From positions 62,001 to 126,000 of the forward strand of contig CALURU010000005.1 in the NCBI GenBank assembly GCA_944323255.1: 64,000 nucleotides of DNA. Reading direction: 5' to 3'. Of the stretch, positions 16,573 to 25,379 are shown piece by piece. This DNA comes from Candidatus Gastranaerophilales bacterium. GTDB lineage: Bacteria > Cyanobacteriota > Vampirovibrionia > Gastranaerophilales > Gastranaerophilaceae. The translations under genes and the position numbers were made by a program. Numbering within the stretch: the first letter of the stretch is position 1; the number at the start of each line of letters is the position of its first letter. The notes under the pieces are model-generated. The model saw only the letters and a program-made list of their open reading frames with translations, was not told the origin of the DNA and did not search any database.

Positions 16573-17890
16573 AAAAATACTCCTTTTAAGTTCATTATTA
16601 TTTTTTGCGCAAACCTGTTTTGCGATGGATATTAACGAATTAAATATTGAATTTTTTAACAGATTTAATGATGAAAACCTGAACAGTTATATTCAGCAGG
16701 CATTGAATAACAACCACGATTTAAAGAAGGCTGAACATGTTGTTGAACAATATAGGCAGCAGGTCAAATATTCACTGGGAAAAGAACTTCCGTCATTTAG
16801 TGTGGGAGCAAATTACATCGGGATAAAAGTTCCGGAACTGGATAATTTCCAATTAAAGGATAATGCTTTTATACTGCCTTTTATAGCAAATTATGAGGCG
16901 GATTTGCTTTTAAAAAACAGAGATAAAACAAAAGCGGTTAAAAAAAGTTATGAGGCTGCAAAATCCGATGAAAAAGCAATTTACCTTGCGCTGTTGAGCG
17001 ATGTTGCAACAGTTTATACGAATATTTTGCAGTACGATGAGTTGATTGAAAAGCAGGCGAAAGTTTTAAAAAATCAGGAAGAAATTTTAGAAAGAAGCAA
17101 TAAAAAATTTGAATGTGGAGTTATAAGTACAACTGAATTAAACAATGCTAAGAAAAATGTAGAGACTGTCAGAAGTTCTCTTGAAAAATTGAAGAAAGAG
17201 CGTGAGACTACGATGATGCAGCTTGCTGTTCTTACAGGAAATTCTTCGCTGAATATTTCTGAGATGAAATTCGGTACACTGGAAAACTTTGAATACTCAG
17301 GTGAAATTCCGGAAGAGATAAGCTCGGAAGTGATTTTTGCAAGACCTGATGTAAAGGCGTCAGAAGCTAAGCTTGAAAAAGCCAAAATTGATGTAAGAGT
17401 AGCAAGAAAAGAGTTTTTTCCGAGGTTTAACATTGTCGGAATCTGGGCGTTTAATACAATAGCTCCTGGAACATTTTTTTCTTGGGAATCTTCGCTTGCA
17501 GCAATTTTAGCGGGTGCTACGCAGGATATTTTTAAAGGCGGGATGAAGGTTGCTAATTTAAAGATTCAGAAAGCAAAGTATGAAGAGCTTTTTGAGGATT
17601 TCAACCAAACAAATCTTGAAGCCGTAAAAGAAGTAAATACTGCTCTTTGCATAATCAAACACGATAAGCAAATTGAAGAGAATACGAAAAATGAATTGAA
17701 GCTTGAAACAGAAATTTTCAGCAATGCTCAAAGAAAAATCAGTCAGGGTGTAATCTCCGAACCGGAATATCTTGCGGAGGAAAACAGGCTTATTGGCACA
17801 CAAACAGATTACGCACAGGCAAAAACACAGAGAATAGTTAATTATTTCACATTGTATAAAGCCGTCGGGGGTCAATTAGGGGTAAATTAG
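16565..17890 (+). CDS. TolC-like outer-membrane efflux protein
   Basis: A 441-residue outer-membrane factor. It starts with TTG at 16565, just after GGGAGGG, inside the end of the TetR gene. A signal peptide (MIKKILLLSSLLFFAQTCFA) is followed by the two repeated helical hairpins of the OEP family (about 35-220 and 245-435), rich in coiled coil (LIEKQAKVLKNQEEILERSN). It should form the trimeric exit duct for the ABC exporter encoded downstream. This is direct evidence of an outer membrane in the organism. Confidence 0.92.
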   Translation: MIKKILLLSSLLFFAQTCFAMDINELNIEFFNRFNDENLNSYIQQALNNNHDLKKAEHVVEQYRQQVKYSLGKELPSFSVGANYIGIKVPELDNFQLKDNAFILPFIANYEADLLLKNRDKTKAVKKSYEAAKSDEKAIYLALLSDVATVYTNILQYDELIEKQAKVLKNQEEILERSNKKFECGVISTTELNNAKKNVETVRSSLEKLKKERETTMMQLAVLTGNSSLNISEMKFGTLENFEYSGEIPEEISSEVIFARPDVKASEAKLEKAKIDVRVARKEFFPRFNIVGIWAFNTIAPGTFFSWESSLAAILAGATQDIFKGGMKVANLKIQKAKYEELFEDFNQTNLEAVKEVNTALCIIKHDKQIEENTKNELKLETEIFSNAQRKISQGVISEPEYLAEENRLIGTQTDYAQAKTQRIVNYFTLYKAVGGQLGVN

Positions 17891-17924
17891 GAGTAAATTG
17901 GGAATAAACCAAGAAGGGTAAATT

Positions 17925-18764
17925 ATGAAGAGAAAAATAATCATTTTAATATTACTAATACTTGCAATTGGCGGAACTTTAGGGTTTTTATATTTCAAAA
18001 ACCGCAAAGTCGGCAATGAATTAACTCTTTACGGAAATATTGAAATCCGTCAGGTGGATTTGAGTTTTCAGGTCTCCGGAAGGATTGAAAAGCTGTTTAA
18101 AGAAGAGGGCGATACGGTAAAACAAGGAGAGTTGCTTGCCGTACTGGATGACAGGGATTATGTTTCTAATCTTGAGAAGGCAAGTGCAGAAGTTGAAAAA
18201 ACTCTTGCTCTCAAAAATGATGCGGAATCAAAATTTGAACGCAATGCACCTCTGGTTGAAGATAATACAATTTCCAAACAGGATTACGACACGCTTTTGA
18301 ATATGAAAAATAAATCCGCAGCCGACTATGATGCTGCTGTTGCGCAGAAAAATTTTGCCAAAAACCAGCTTGATTATACAAAAGTCTATGCGCCTGAAGA
18401 GGGAATAATTATGATAAGGGTTCAGGAGCCGGGTGCGAATGTTTCCAAAGCCCAGCCGGTTTACACAATGGCAAAAACAAAACCGGTCTGGGTAAGAGCT
18501 TATGTTAACGAAATTGATCTGGGTAATATAAAATACGGGCAGGAGGTAAATGTCTATACGGATACAACAGATCCGAAAACAGGCAAAAAAAGAATGTATA
18601 AAGGTCAGGTCGGATATATTTCACCGGTTGCCGAATTTACGCCAAAAACTGTTCAATCAACAGATATAAGAACAAATCTGGTTTACCGTATAAGGGTGTA
18701 TATTTATGATATAGATGAATATCTGCGTCAGGGTATGCCTGTGACAATTAAGGTAGAATTGTAA
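17925..18764 (+). CDS. HlyD/YbhG-type membrane fusion protein
   Basis: A 279-residue periplasmic adaptor. An N-terminal membrane anchor (IIILILLILAIGGTLGFLYF, about 4-23) is followed by a lipoyl half-motif (VDLSFQVSGRIEKLFKEEGD), a coiled-coil hairpin (about 85-145), the second lipoyl half (LDYTKVYAPEEGIIMIRVQE) and a beta-barrel domain. It links the inner-membrane ABC permeases to the TolC-like protein. Size and order match YbhG. AAGAAGGG lies before the ATG. Confidence 0.93.
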   Translation: MKRKIIILILLILAIGGTLGFLYFKNRKVGNELTLYGNIEIRQVDLSFQVSGRIEKLFKEEGDTVKQGELLAVLDDRDYVSNLEKASAEVEKTLALKNDAESKFERNAPLVEDNTISKQDYDTLLNMKNKSAADYDAAVAQKNFAKNQLDYTKVYAPEEGIIMIRVQEPGANVSKAQPVYTMAKTKPVWVRAYVNEIDLGNIKYGQEVNVYTDTTDPKTGKKRMYKGQVGYISPVAEFTPKTVQSTDIRTNLVYRIRVYIYDIDEYLRQGMPVTIKVEL

Positions 18765-18774
18765 AATCAGGTTA

Positions 18775-18860
18775 ACTGTTCCCTCTCCGGAGAGCGAAAG
18801 CGGAAGGCGGAGAGGGAAGGATTTCTTAATGAGCGGAGCGAGTTTAGAAATCCGGGTGAG
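18775..18860. repeat. Dispersed GC-rich repeat in the efflux operon
   Basis: The segment 'tccctctccggagagcgaaa' runs into 'ggcggagagggaagg' and ends 'ccgggtgagg'. It is a member of the CCCTCTCCC/GGGCGAGGG family seen at 19616, 22050, 52700-53420 and 62560-62800. It lies within the operon between the adaptor and ATPase genes. Confidence 0.65.
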
Positions 18861-18866
18861 GTATAA

Positions 18867-20435
18867 ATGATGAATACGGTTGAAATTAAAAATTTAACAA
18901 AAACTTTCGGAAAAATAACCGCTCTCGATAACCTTTCTTTGAATATTGAAAAGGGAAAAATTACGGGGTTAATCGGTGCTGACGGAGCGGGAAAAACGAC
19001 CCTGTTAAGAACAATTATAGGGCTTTTAATTCCTGATAAAGGTAAAATTTCAACTCTCGGATTCAATCCTGTGACACAGAAGGCCGAACTTACTCCGCAT
19101 ATCGGTTATATGCCGCAAAAATTCGGACTTTATGAGGATTTAACCGTTATAGAAAATTTGACTTTATATGCGGACTTAAAAAATGTTCCTCATAATTTTG
19201 AGAAAATGCTGGAATTCACCAAACTTGCGCCGTTTCAAGACAGACTTGCCGGGGCGTTGTCAGGCGGTATGAAGCAGAAATTAGGGCTTGCGTGTACTTT
19301 GCTTGGTAATCCTGAATTTTTACTGCTTGATGAACCTTCTGTCGGGGTTGATCCGATTTCCCGCAGAGATTTAATGCAAATGGTCAGAGAGATGATTAAT
19401 CCCGAAACAACCGTATTATGGTCAACAGCATACTTGGATGAGGCACACAGCTTTGATACGGCGGTTGTTATTGATAAAGGTAAAGTGATTTATGAAGGCC
19501 GTCCGCACGATTTAGCGCCTACGCCGCAGGAATTTGAGAATAAGGTCATCGAGCTTATGGGCGGATATAAGCAGGAACCTTCAAAAATAGCGGAAAATTA
19601 TGAGTACGGGATATCCCCTCACCCCAACCCTCTCCCACAAGGGGCGAGGGAGAATATTTACACTGTTGAAGCGGATAATCTGGAGAAAAAGTACGGCAAC
19701 TTTTATGCTGTAAAAAATAATTCTTTTTGTATACAAAAAGGCGAAATTTTCGGACTTTTAGGACCGAATGGTGCGGGAAAATCCACTTCTTTTAAGATGA
19801 TGTGCGGACTTGCAAAACCTACAAGCGGAACTGCAAGAATTATGGGAATTGATATTACAAAAGACCCGGAAAAAGCACGTTCAAATTTAGGGTATATGGC
19901 GCAGAAATTCTCGCTCTACGGAACTCTTACCATTAGAGAAAACCTTGATTTTTTCGCCTCTGCTTATGGAATTAAGTTTAAAAACAGAGCTGCAAAAGTT
20001 CAGGAGATTATAGAAGTTTTCGGGCTGAAAGATTTTGCAGACCAAAAAAGTGAGGAGCTTCCTCTGGGGCTTAAACAGAGACTGTCAATGGCGTGTGCTT
20101 TAATTCATAATCCGCCCGTGCTGTTTCTTGATGAGCCGACCTCGGGGGTTGATGTTATTACGAGGCGTGACTTTTGGAATCATATAACCTCGCTTGCAAA
20201 AAAAGGAGTAACAATACTTGTTACTACACACTTTATGGATGAAGCTGAATACTGTGACAGGATAAGTTTATTTTACAAAGGCGAGGCAATAGCTCTCGGA
20301 ACTCCGCAGGAGCTTAAACAAAGGGCAATGAGGCTTGCCGGCTCTTCACTCCAAAGGGGAGAGGGGGAACTCCCGACAATGGAAGAAACTTTTATAACCC
20401 TTATTAAAGAAAGTGAGATGGATAACGGAAAATGA
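18867..20435 (+). CDS. ybhF: Fused double ABC ATPase, YbhF-like
   Basis: A 522-residue protein with two ABC nucleotide-binding domains. NBD1: Walker A GADGAGKTT (about 37-45), signature LSGGMKQ, Walker B FLLLDEPSVG. NBD2: Walker A GPNGAGKSTS (about 300), a degenerate signature LPLGLKQRL and Walker B VLFLDEPTSG. The degenerate second signature is also typical of YbhF. It powers the two permeases encoded next (4-bp overlap with the first). Residues about 250-262 (SPHPNPLPQGARE) between the domains are encoded by a palindromic repeat inserted in frame. Confidence 0.94.
   Translation: MMNTVEIKNLTKTFGKITALDNLSLNIEKGKITGLIGADGAGKTTLLRTIIGLLIPDKGKISTLGFNPVTQKAELTPHIGYMPQKFGLYEDLTVIENLTLYADLKNVPHNFEKMLEFTKLAPFQDRLAGALSGGMKQKLGLACTLLGNPEFLLLDEPSVGVDPISRRDLMQMVREMINPETTVLWSTAYLDEAHSFDTAVVIDKGKVIYEGRPHDLAPTPQEFENKVIELMGGYKQEPSKIAENYEYGISPHPNPLPQGARENIYTVEADNLEKKYGNFYAVKNNSFCIQKGEIFGLLGPNGAGKSTSFKMMCGLAKPTSGTARIMGIDITKDPEKARSNLGYMAQKFSLYGTLTIRENLDFFASAYGIKFKNRAAKVQEIIEVFGLKDFADQKSEELPLGLKQRLSMACALIHNPPVLFLDEPTSGVDVITRRDFWNHITSLAKKGVTILVTTHFMDEAEYCDRISLFYKGEAIALGTPQELKQRAMRLAGSSLQRGEGELPTMEETFITLIKESEMDNGK
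19616..19651 (+). repeat. Palindromic repeat inserted in frame in the ABC ATPase gene
   Basis: The segment 'ccccaaccctctcccacaag' continues into GGGGCGAGGGAG and encodes SPHPNPLPQGARE. It matches the intergenic repeat family of this window. It falls in the linker between the two ATPase domains, where extra residues should be tolerated. Confidence 0.85.
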
Positions 20436-21592
20436 AAATACTTTTTGCACTCATAAAAAAAGAAATAAAACAAATTCTCCGTGATCCGAGCAGTATAATT
20501 ATAGCTTTTGTTTTGCCTCTGATTTCTATTCTTATTTATATGTACGGGATAAATCTGGATTCCGTGAGGGTTACAATGGGGATTAAAAATGATGACCCGA
20601 ATCCTGAAGTTGCAACTCTTGTAAAATCTTTTGGTCACAGTAAATATGTTAATTCAATCTATTTTGACAATGTAAAAGATATTGAAACCGCAATTGCACG
20701 TTCAAAAATTAAAGGTGCGGTTATAATTCCTAATGATTTTTCAACTAAACTTGCAAGAGGACAGAGTGCGGATTTACTTGTTATTACAGACGGTTCGGAA
20801 GTTAATACGGCAAATTATGTACAAAGTTATGCGATTTCTATTGCAAATAATTGGCTCGCTTCAAGTAAATATGCTGCAAACGTTAAGCCGCCCGCAGTGA
20901 ATGCTCAAATCCGCACCTGGTACAATCCTGATTTAAACAGTCACTATTTCATTGTGCCCGGTTCAATTGCGATTACAATGACTTTAATCGGAATTTTATT
21001 AACTTCGCTGGTTGTAGCAAGAGAGTGGGAGTGCGGAACAATGGAAGCGATGCTCTCAACTTCGGTTAAAACGATTCATATAGTTTTGGGTAAATACATT
21101 CCGTATTTTATTTTGGGAATTCTATCGCTTACTTTTAATATTTTTCTCTGCGTTGTAGTCTTCCAGATACCGTTCAGAGGAAATTATTTTGTACTGCTTT
21201 TAGTTAGCGGATTATTTCTTTTCACCTGTCTGGGAATCGGTTTGAATATTTCATCGGTTTTAAAAAATCAGTTTTTGGCAAGTATGGTTGCAATGAGCTT
21301 AGGTTTTATGCCGGCTTTAATGCTCTCGGGATTAATGTTTCCGATAAATTCAATGCCTGTATTTTTCCAGTATTTGACAAGAATTTTGCCGCCGAGATAT
21401 TATGTTTCATTTGTGGAGAGTGAATTTATGGCAGGCGGTGTAAATAGTATCAGATTTGAAAATGCTGTCTATTTAACAATTTTAGGCCTGCTGTTTTTTG
21501 CGGCAGTTTATAAAAATACTTCTATGCGATTAGAAAAAGATAGTTCAAATCATATGCGTGAGAGGATGCCTGAAAGGCAGGTGAGAGGTTAG
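20432..21592 (+). CDS. ybhS: ABC-2 type permease, YbhS-like
   Basis: A 386-residue ABC-2 permease. The first membrane helix is at about 22-40 (IIIAFVLPLISILIYMYGI). A large extracytoplasmic domain spans about 45-180 and five more helices follow. The motif AREWECGTMEAMLSTSV (about 195) is the coupling-helix element of this family. It starts within the stop of the ATPase gene and pairs with the next permease to form a heterodimer. It likely exports drugs or toxic compounds through the adaptor and TolC-like channel. Confidence 0.93.
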   Translation: MKILFALIKKEIKQILRDPSSIIIAFVLPLISILIYMYGINLDSVRVTMGIKNDDPNPEVATLVKSFGHSKYVNSIYFDNVKDIETAIARSKIKGAVIIPNDFSTKLARGQSADLLVITDGSEVNTANYVQSYAISIANNWLASSKYAANVKPPAVNAQIRTWYNPDLNSHYFIVPGSIAITMTLIGILLTSLVVAREWECGTMEAMLSTSVKTIHIVLGKYIPYFILGILSLTFNIFLCVVVFQIPFRGNYFVLLLVSGLFLFTCLGIGLNISSVLKNQFLASMVAMSLGFMPALMLSGLMFPINSMPVFFQYLTRILPPRYYVSFVESEFMAGGVNSIRFENAVYLTILGLLFFAAVYKNTSMRLEKDSSNHMRERMPERQVRG

Positions 21593-22741
21593 ATGTTGAG
21601 AGATTTTTTCCGCAGAGTTCTGGCTTTGATGAAAAAAGAATTTATAACAATATGGAATGATCCGAAAACAAAAGGTATTATTATAGGTCTTCCGATAGTG
21701 CAGCTTTTGATTTTTTCAAACGCGGCAACTATGGAGGTGCAAAATATTGATGTTGTTGCCCTTGATCGCTCTAAGAGTGTCGAGTCAAGGGAGTTATTAT
21801 CCCGTTTTGAAAACTCTCCGAGATTCAGAAATTTTTATTATGTTGAAAATGAAAAGGATTTTAAAAAGAAACTTGATGAACAAAAAGTTCAGATAGGATT
21901 AATGATTAATAATGACTTTGCCCGTGATATTAAGTCCGGCAGTATTGCAGAAGTTCAGGTTATTGCAGACGGAAGACAGACAAATTCCGCATCAATTGCC
22001 TCAGGTTATGCTTCACAGATTATTGCAGGATACGGGGCTGAAATTAACCCTTCACCCCAACCCTCTCCCCCAAGGGGCGAGAGAGCTTCTATCGGAGCGG
22101 GTATAAATCCTTCTGTTCGCAATTGGTTTAATCCGAATCTTGAGTATAAATGGTATATTTTAACTGTAATTGTTGCCATGTTATCGCTTGTAACAACTTT
22201 AATTTTGACGGCTCTTTCTATTGCAAGAGAAAGAGAACTCGGTACTTTTGACCAGCTTATCGTAAGTCCGTTATCTTCACCGGAAATTCTTCTGGGCAAA
22301 TCTATTCCGCCTTTAATAATCGCAATGCTTCTGACTATGGTAATGACAGGAATTGTAATTCTGTTTTTCCATATTCCGTTTGCGGGTTCAGTCATATTAT
22401 TTTTGGTCTCAATTTTTATTTCTCTCCTTGCAATAGTCGGTGTAGGGCTTTATATTTCTTCAATCTGTAATACCCAGCAGCAAGCTATTTTGTCTGTAAT
22501 GACTTTTATGATGCCTGCAGTGCTTTTATCCGGATTTATTTCTCCGATAGAAGATATGCCGGTTTTTCTGCAATATTTGACATGGCTAAATCCGGTTAGA
22601 TTTTTTATGGTTTTAACCCGAGGAATATTCCTTAAAGGAATGGGATTGGAAGATGTTATAACAAACCTTATTCCGCTGATTATAATCGCTTCAATAACCC
22701 TGACTCTTGCCGGCAGGACTTTCAAAAGAAAGCTGGGATAA
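21593..22741 (+). CDS. ybhR: ABC-2 type permease, YbhR-like
   Basis: A 382-residue second permease of the exporter, beginning immediately after the previous stop codon. It has one N-terminal helix, a periplasmic domain, then five helices, with the coupling motif ARERELGTFDQLIVSPL. Residues about 152-166 (NPSPQPSPPRGERAS) come from a palindromic repeat inserted in frame just before the transmembrane block, unlike other YbhR proteins. The reading frame is intact, so it is probably functional. Confidence 0.93.
   Translation: MLRDFFRRVLALMKKEFITIWNDPKTKGIIIGLPIVQLLIFSNAATMEVQNIDVVALDRSKSVESRELLSRFENSPRFRNFYYVENEKDFKKKLDEQKVQIGLMINNDFARDIKSGSIAEVQVIADGRQTNSASIASGYASQIIAGYGAEINPSPQPSPPRGERASIGAGINPSVRNWFNPNLEYKWYILTVIVAMLSLVTTLILTALSIARERELGTFDQLIVSPLSSPEILLGKSIPPLIIAMLLTMVMTGIVILFFHIPFAGSVILFLVSIFISLLAIVGVGLYISSICNTQQQAILSVMTFMMPAVLLSGFISPIEDMPVFLQYLTWLNPVRFFMVLTRGIFLKGMGLEDVITNLIPLIIIASITLTLAGRTFKRKLG
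22048..22090 (+). repeat. Palindromic repeat inserted in frame in the second permease gene
   Basis: The segment 'cccttcaccccaaccctctc' continues CCCCAAGGGGCGAGAGAG and is read as NPSPQPSPPRGERAS. It is the same family as at 19616 but in a different phase of sequence drift. Confidence 0.85.
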
Positions 22742-22767
22742 GTATTTGGAATGCTGTTCAAACAAAA

Positions 22768-23451
22768 TTAAATTGATTTGAACAATTTATGATTATCAGA
22801 ACTTTTAAAAACAAGTTTCGGGTAATTTTCCTTAAAATAATCTATCTCCTGTTCTCCTAATGCTAATGTATTTCTTGGTATAAACTGGATATTTTCATCC
22901 GGTTTAAGATTAAAAAAGCTATTATACATATTTACATATTTTTTGAAAATAGTATCGGCATATCCGCTGTTGCCGCACCAGGGATCAATTATAACAGCTT
23001 TTTGCAAAGACGGATAATAATTTTGTTTGTCAAAGTTGACCAGCAGTACACAGTGGTTTAAATTTCTTTTACCGTCGTCGGAAACGAGATTTATTCTATT
23101 GCAATTGTTTACACCGTTTATTTTTAGAATAAGTTCTGCAATGGTTGCTTTTTCATAACAATTACCGGATTTGTTTTGTTGGACTTGATTTAGCATATTT
23201 TTAAAAAAGTTAAAGGGCAGTAATTCAGAAGAGTTTTTATTCCTTGCTTTTTGGATATTTTCTCCAATACGGGAAATAAAAAACATCTTTTTGTTTGGAT
23301 TCAAATTAAAATTTAACCATGTTGTTGATATAGCAGGAAAATTGGTATTAACAGAACGGCAAACCCAATCGGCATCCTTTATAATAGAATTTTTGGATTT
23401 AAAAGTTTGTTGTGAATTATTGCAGGGTAAAAAGTTATGACTTATTTTCAT
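22768..23451 (-). CDS. Transglutaminase/papain-like protein, putative
   Basis: A 227-residue protein starting with MKISHNFLPC and a TFKSKN motif like two other short proteins here. A possible Cys-His-Asp triad is visible: SGNCYEKATIAELIL (Cys about 115), LNHCVLLVNF (His about 151) and AVIIDPWCG (Asp about 172). The order and surrounding helix/strand pattern fit a papain/transglutaminase-like fold, as in several cysteine peptidases and effectors. There is no signal peptide. Activity and target are unknown, and the fold is inferred from the three motifs alone. Confidence 0.5.
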   Translation of the reverse strand: MKISHNFLPCNNSQQTFKSKNSIIKDADWVCRSVNTNFPAISTTWLNFNLNPNKKMFFISRIGENIQKARNKNSSELLPFNFFKNMLNQVQQNKSGNCYEKATIAELILKINGVNNCNRINLVSDDGKRNLNHCVLLVNFDKQNYYPSLQKAVIIDPWCGNSGYADTIFKKYVNMYNSFFNLKPDENIQFIPRNTLALGEQEIDYFKENYPKLVFKSSDNHKLFKSI

Positions 23452-23684
23452 TATATTCTAAGGATAACATAAAGATATTAATAATTCGTTTTAATTGTCT
23501 GATTAAAATATCCTTTTCAACTTTATTAATATAGCTGTAGGTTGGAGTAGAACCCAGACAACAAATTGTAATTTGCGTAGTATTGTAACAATAAAGTTAT
23601 ATTTTAACAAATTTTTTTTTTGTTAGAGTTATATAAGAGTTAAACAAAGAAGAAAGAAGGAAAAATCATGAATAGATTAAAATT

Positions 23685-23759
23685 AGAGGGTATCTAAAAC
23701 CCTCTAATAAAAATAGCAAGGGAGAGATTCGAACTCTCGACCTCACGGGTATGAGCCGT
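23685..23759 (-). other. attL: 3' half of tRNA-Met with its terminator
   Basis: Positions 23714-23759 are the 3' half (anticodon loop to discriminator) of an elongator tRNA-Met on the minus strand, and 23685-23708 is its hairpin terminator (AGAGGG...CCCTCT). The whole 75 bp matches 47253-47327 with one mismatch. At 23760 homology to the tRNA stops. This is the left boundary of the composite island. Confidence 0.85.
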
Positions 23760-23842
23760 ATTCTGAGGGTATCGTGGAATGAAAAATCAATACTTTTAGC
23801 CCTGTTGAATTAAATACTGATACCATGAATTAACATATCATG

Positions 23843-23859
23843 TGGACACAATATGGACA
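23843..23859 (+). repeat. Left arm-type sites of element A (TGGACA pair)
   Basis: TGGACA at 23843 and 23854, 11 bp apart, 85 bp from attL. The same pair with the same spacing lies at 33245 and 33256, next to the tRNA-Met at the other end of element A. Region 23452-24011 otherwise holds no supported gene. Confidence 0.6.
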
Positions 23860-24011
23860 TGAAATTATTTTTTGTTTGTGTTAATATAGTGCCAGATAAG
23901 AGGTAATATTTATCATAAGATTTGTTAACATATTACTTTAGAAATTGCAACATTGAATATTATTGCATATAATGAAACCAAGAATGCATGCTAAGTATGA
24001 GGGTAATATAG

Positions 24012-24362
24012 ATGAAATGTAATTATTGTGGTATGGAATTAAGTAATGGCGAAACCGTCTGTCCGAATTGTGGTGGTCCCGTACAATCACAACCAAGTCA
24101 ACAAAGGTCAACACAACAAACCATATCAATTATAAAACAACATTTAGGTAATGAACGTCAATGCAACAAGATAGTTTATATTATACTCGCGATATTCTTT
24201 GGAACATTGGGAATACATGATTTCTATGCTAAATACTATGTGCGTGGAATTATTAAGATTGTCTTAACTTTAACGTTTATTGGTGTATATATTTCTTTAA
24301 TATGGTCAATAATTGACGCATTTAAAATAAGGCAAACTAAAGACGGCAGAATGTTTATATAA
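24012..24362 (+). CDS. Zinc-ribbon TM2-domain membrane protein
   Basis: A 116-residue protein: an N-terminal zinc ribbon (CNYCG...CPNCG, residues 3-21), a Gln/Ser linker, then a TM2 domain of two membrane helices (about 53-100) with the conserved GTLGIHDFYAKYY turn. TM2 proteins are membrane proteins of unclear role. It is followed after 15 bp by a second zinc-ribbon protein, so both are likely expressed and perhaps assembled together. It is the first cargo gene of element A. Confidence 0.88.
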   Translation: MKCNYCGMELSNGETVCPNCGGPVQSQPSQQRSTQQTISIIKQHLGNERQCNKIVYIILAIFFGTLGIHDFYAKYYVRGIIKIVLTLTFIGVYISLIWSIIDAFKIRQTKDGRMFI

Positions 24363-24377
24363 TATAGGAGGTTTATT

Positions 24378-25325
24378 ATGACGATTTGTCCAAAGTGTAA
24401 TACTGAATTACCAGATACCGCAACAACATGTTATAATTGCGGAACACAAATACAAGCAGTAGAAAATAGATTTCTTAAACAAGTTGACATTAACAACAAC
24501 TCAAATATGAAAGCTATTGCTTCTCTTGGTAAATATACTGTTTACGAACATCAACAAGATTTGAGTTGTGATGAACATTGTATCGGTGCATACTTTGCTA
24601 AAGAAATGAATGTTAAGAAAAGACAGGTTTTAGTTACATTAAACAATAATTCAACTAAAATCCAAGCTGGTGCAATGCAATGGGTGTTTGGAGATGTAGA
24701 AAGCGAAACAGGATTAGGTTCTGGTATTAAAGCAGTAGGCAATCTTCTAAAAGGTGCTGTTGCAAGTATGGTAACAAGTGAAACCGCTGTTAAACCATTA
24801 TATAAAGGTACAGGTTTAGTAATGTTTGAACCTACATATAAACATATCATACTTGAAGATGTTGCTTCTTGGGGTGAAGAAGGTGTTGTTCTTGATGACG
24901 GTATATTTTTAGCTTGCGATACTCAACTTACAGAAAAGGTTGTTGATAAAGGGTGGTCTGCAACATTAGGAAGTAATAAAGGTTGTTTCAACTTATGCCT
25001 ATCTGGTCATGGAATTGCTGTTTTAGAATGTCCAATTCCAAGAGAAGAATTGATAGAATTTAATTTGAACAATGATACATTAAAGATTGACGGTAGTATG
25101 GCTATAATGTGGTCAAAATCATTACAATTTACAGTAGAACGTTCTTCAAAATCCTTAATCGGTTCAATGTTCAATAAAGAGGGATTAGTAAATGTGTACA
25201 GAGGAACAGGAAAAGTGTTAATGGCTCCAACTATTGCAGGTACTTTGATGAATGAAGGACTTAATCCAGTTGCCAATGCTTCAAAAGGGCCTCTTGATAA
25301 ATTCCAAACTTCTATTTCCGATTAA
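24378..25325 (+). CDS. Zinc-ribbon AIM24-family protein
   Basis: A 315-residue protein. Residues 3-22 are a zinc ribbon (CPKC...CYNCG). From about 45 on it is beta-rich and resembles the AIM24 fold: VLVTLNNNSTKIQAGAMQWVFGDV, GTGLVMFEPTYKHIILEDV, a central GIFLACD segment, and a matching second half ending VNVYRGTGKVLMAPT. Bacterial AIM24 proteins have no firm function. AGGAGG precedes the ATG. The shared zinc ribbon with the preceding TM2 protein suggests a common membrane-associated complex. Confidence 0.85.
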   Translation: MTICPKCNTELPDTATTCYNCGTQIQAVENRFLKQVDINNNSNMKAIASLGKYTVYEHQQDLSCDEHCIGAYFAKEMNVKKRQVLVTLNNNSTKIQAGAMQWVFGDVESETGLGSGIKAVGNLLKGAVASMVTSETAVKPLYKGTGLVMFEPTYKHIILEDVASWGEEGVVLDDGIFLACDTQLTEKVVDKGWSATLGSNKGCFNLCLSGHGIAVLECPIPREELIEFNLNNDTLKIDGSMAIMWSKSLQFTVERSSKSLIGSMFNKEGLVNVYRGTGKVLMAPTIAGTLMNEGLNPVANASKGPLDKFQTSISD

Positions 25326-25342
25326 TTAAATATTAATAATAT

Positions 25343-25379
25343 AAAGAGGTTAAATCAGTATATTTGGTTTAACCTCTTT
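25343..25379. terminator. Convergent terminator
   Basis: AAAGAGGTTAAA and TTTAACCTCTTT form a 12-bp stem between the rightward AIM24 gene and the leftward gene whose stop codon lies at 25378. Confidence 0.8.

Noticed and set aside
20273-20638. A 121-codon minus-strand frame across the ATPase/permease junction
   Set aside because: Opposes two convincing overlapping coding genes and has no ribosome site.
22006-22395. A 129-codon minus-strand frame inside the permease gene
   Set aside because: Shadow of the plus-strand ABC permease, including the inverted repeat insert.
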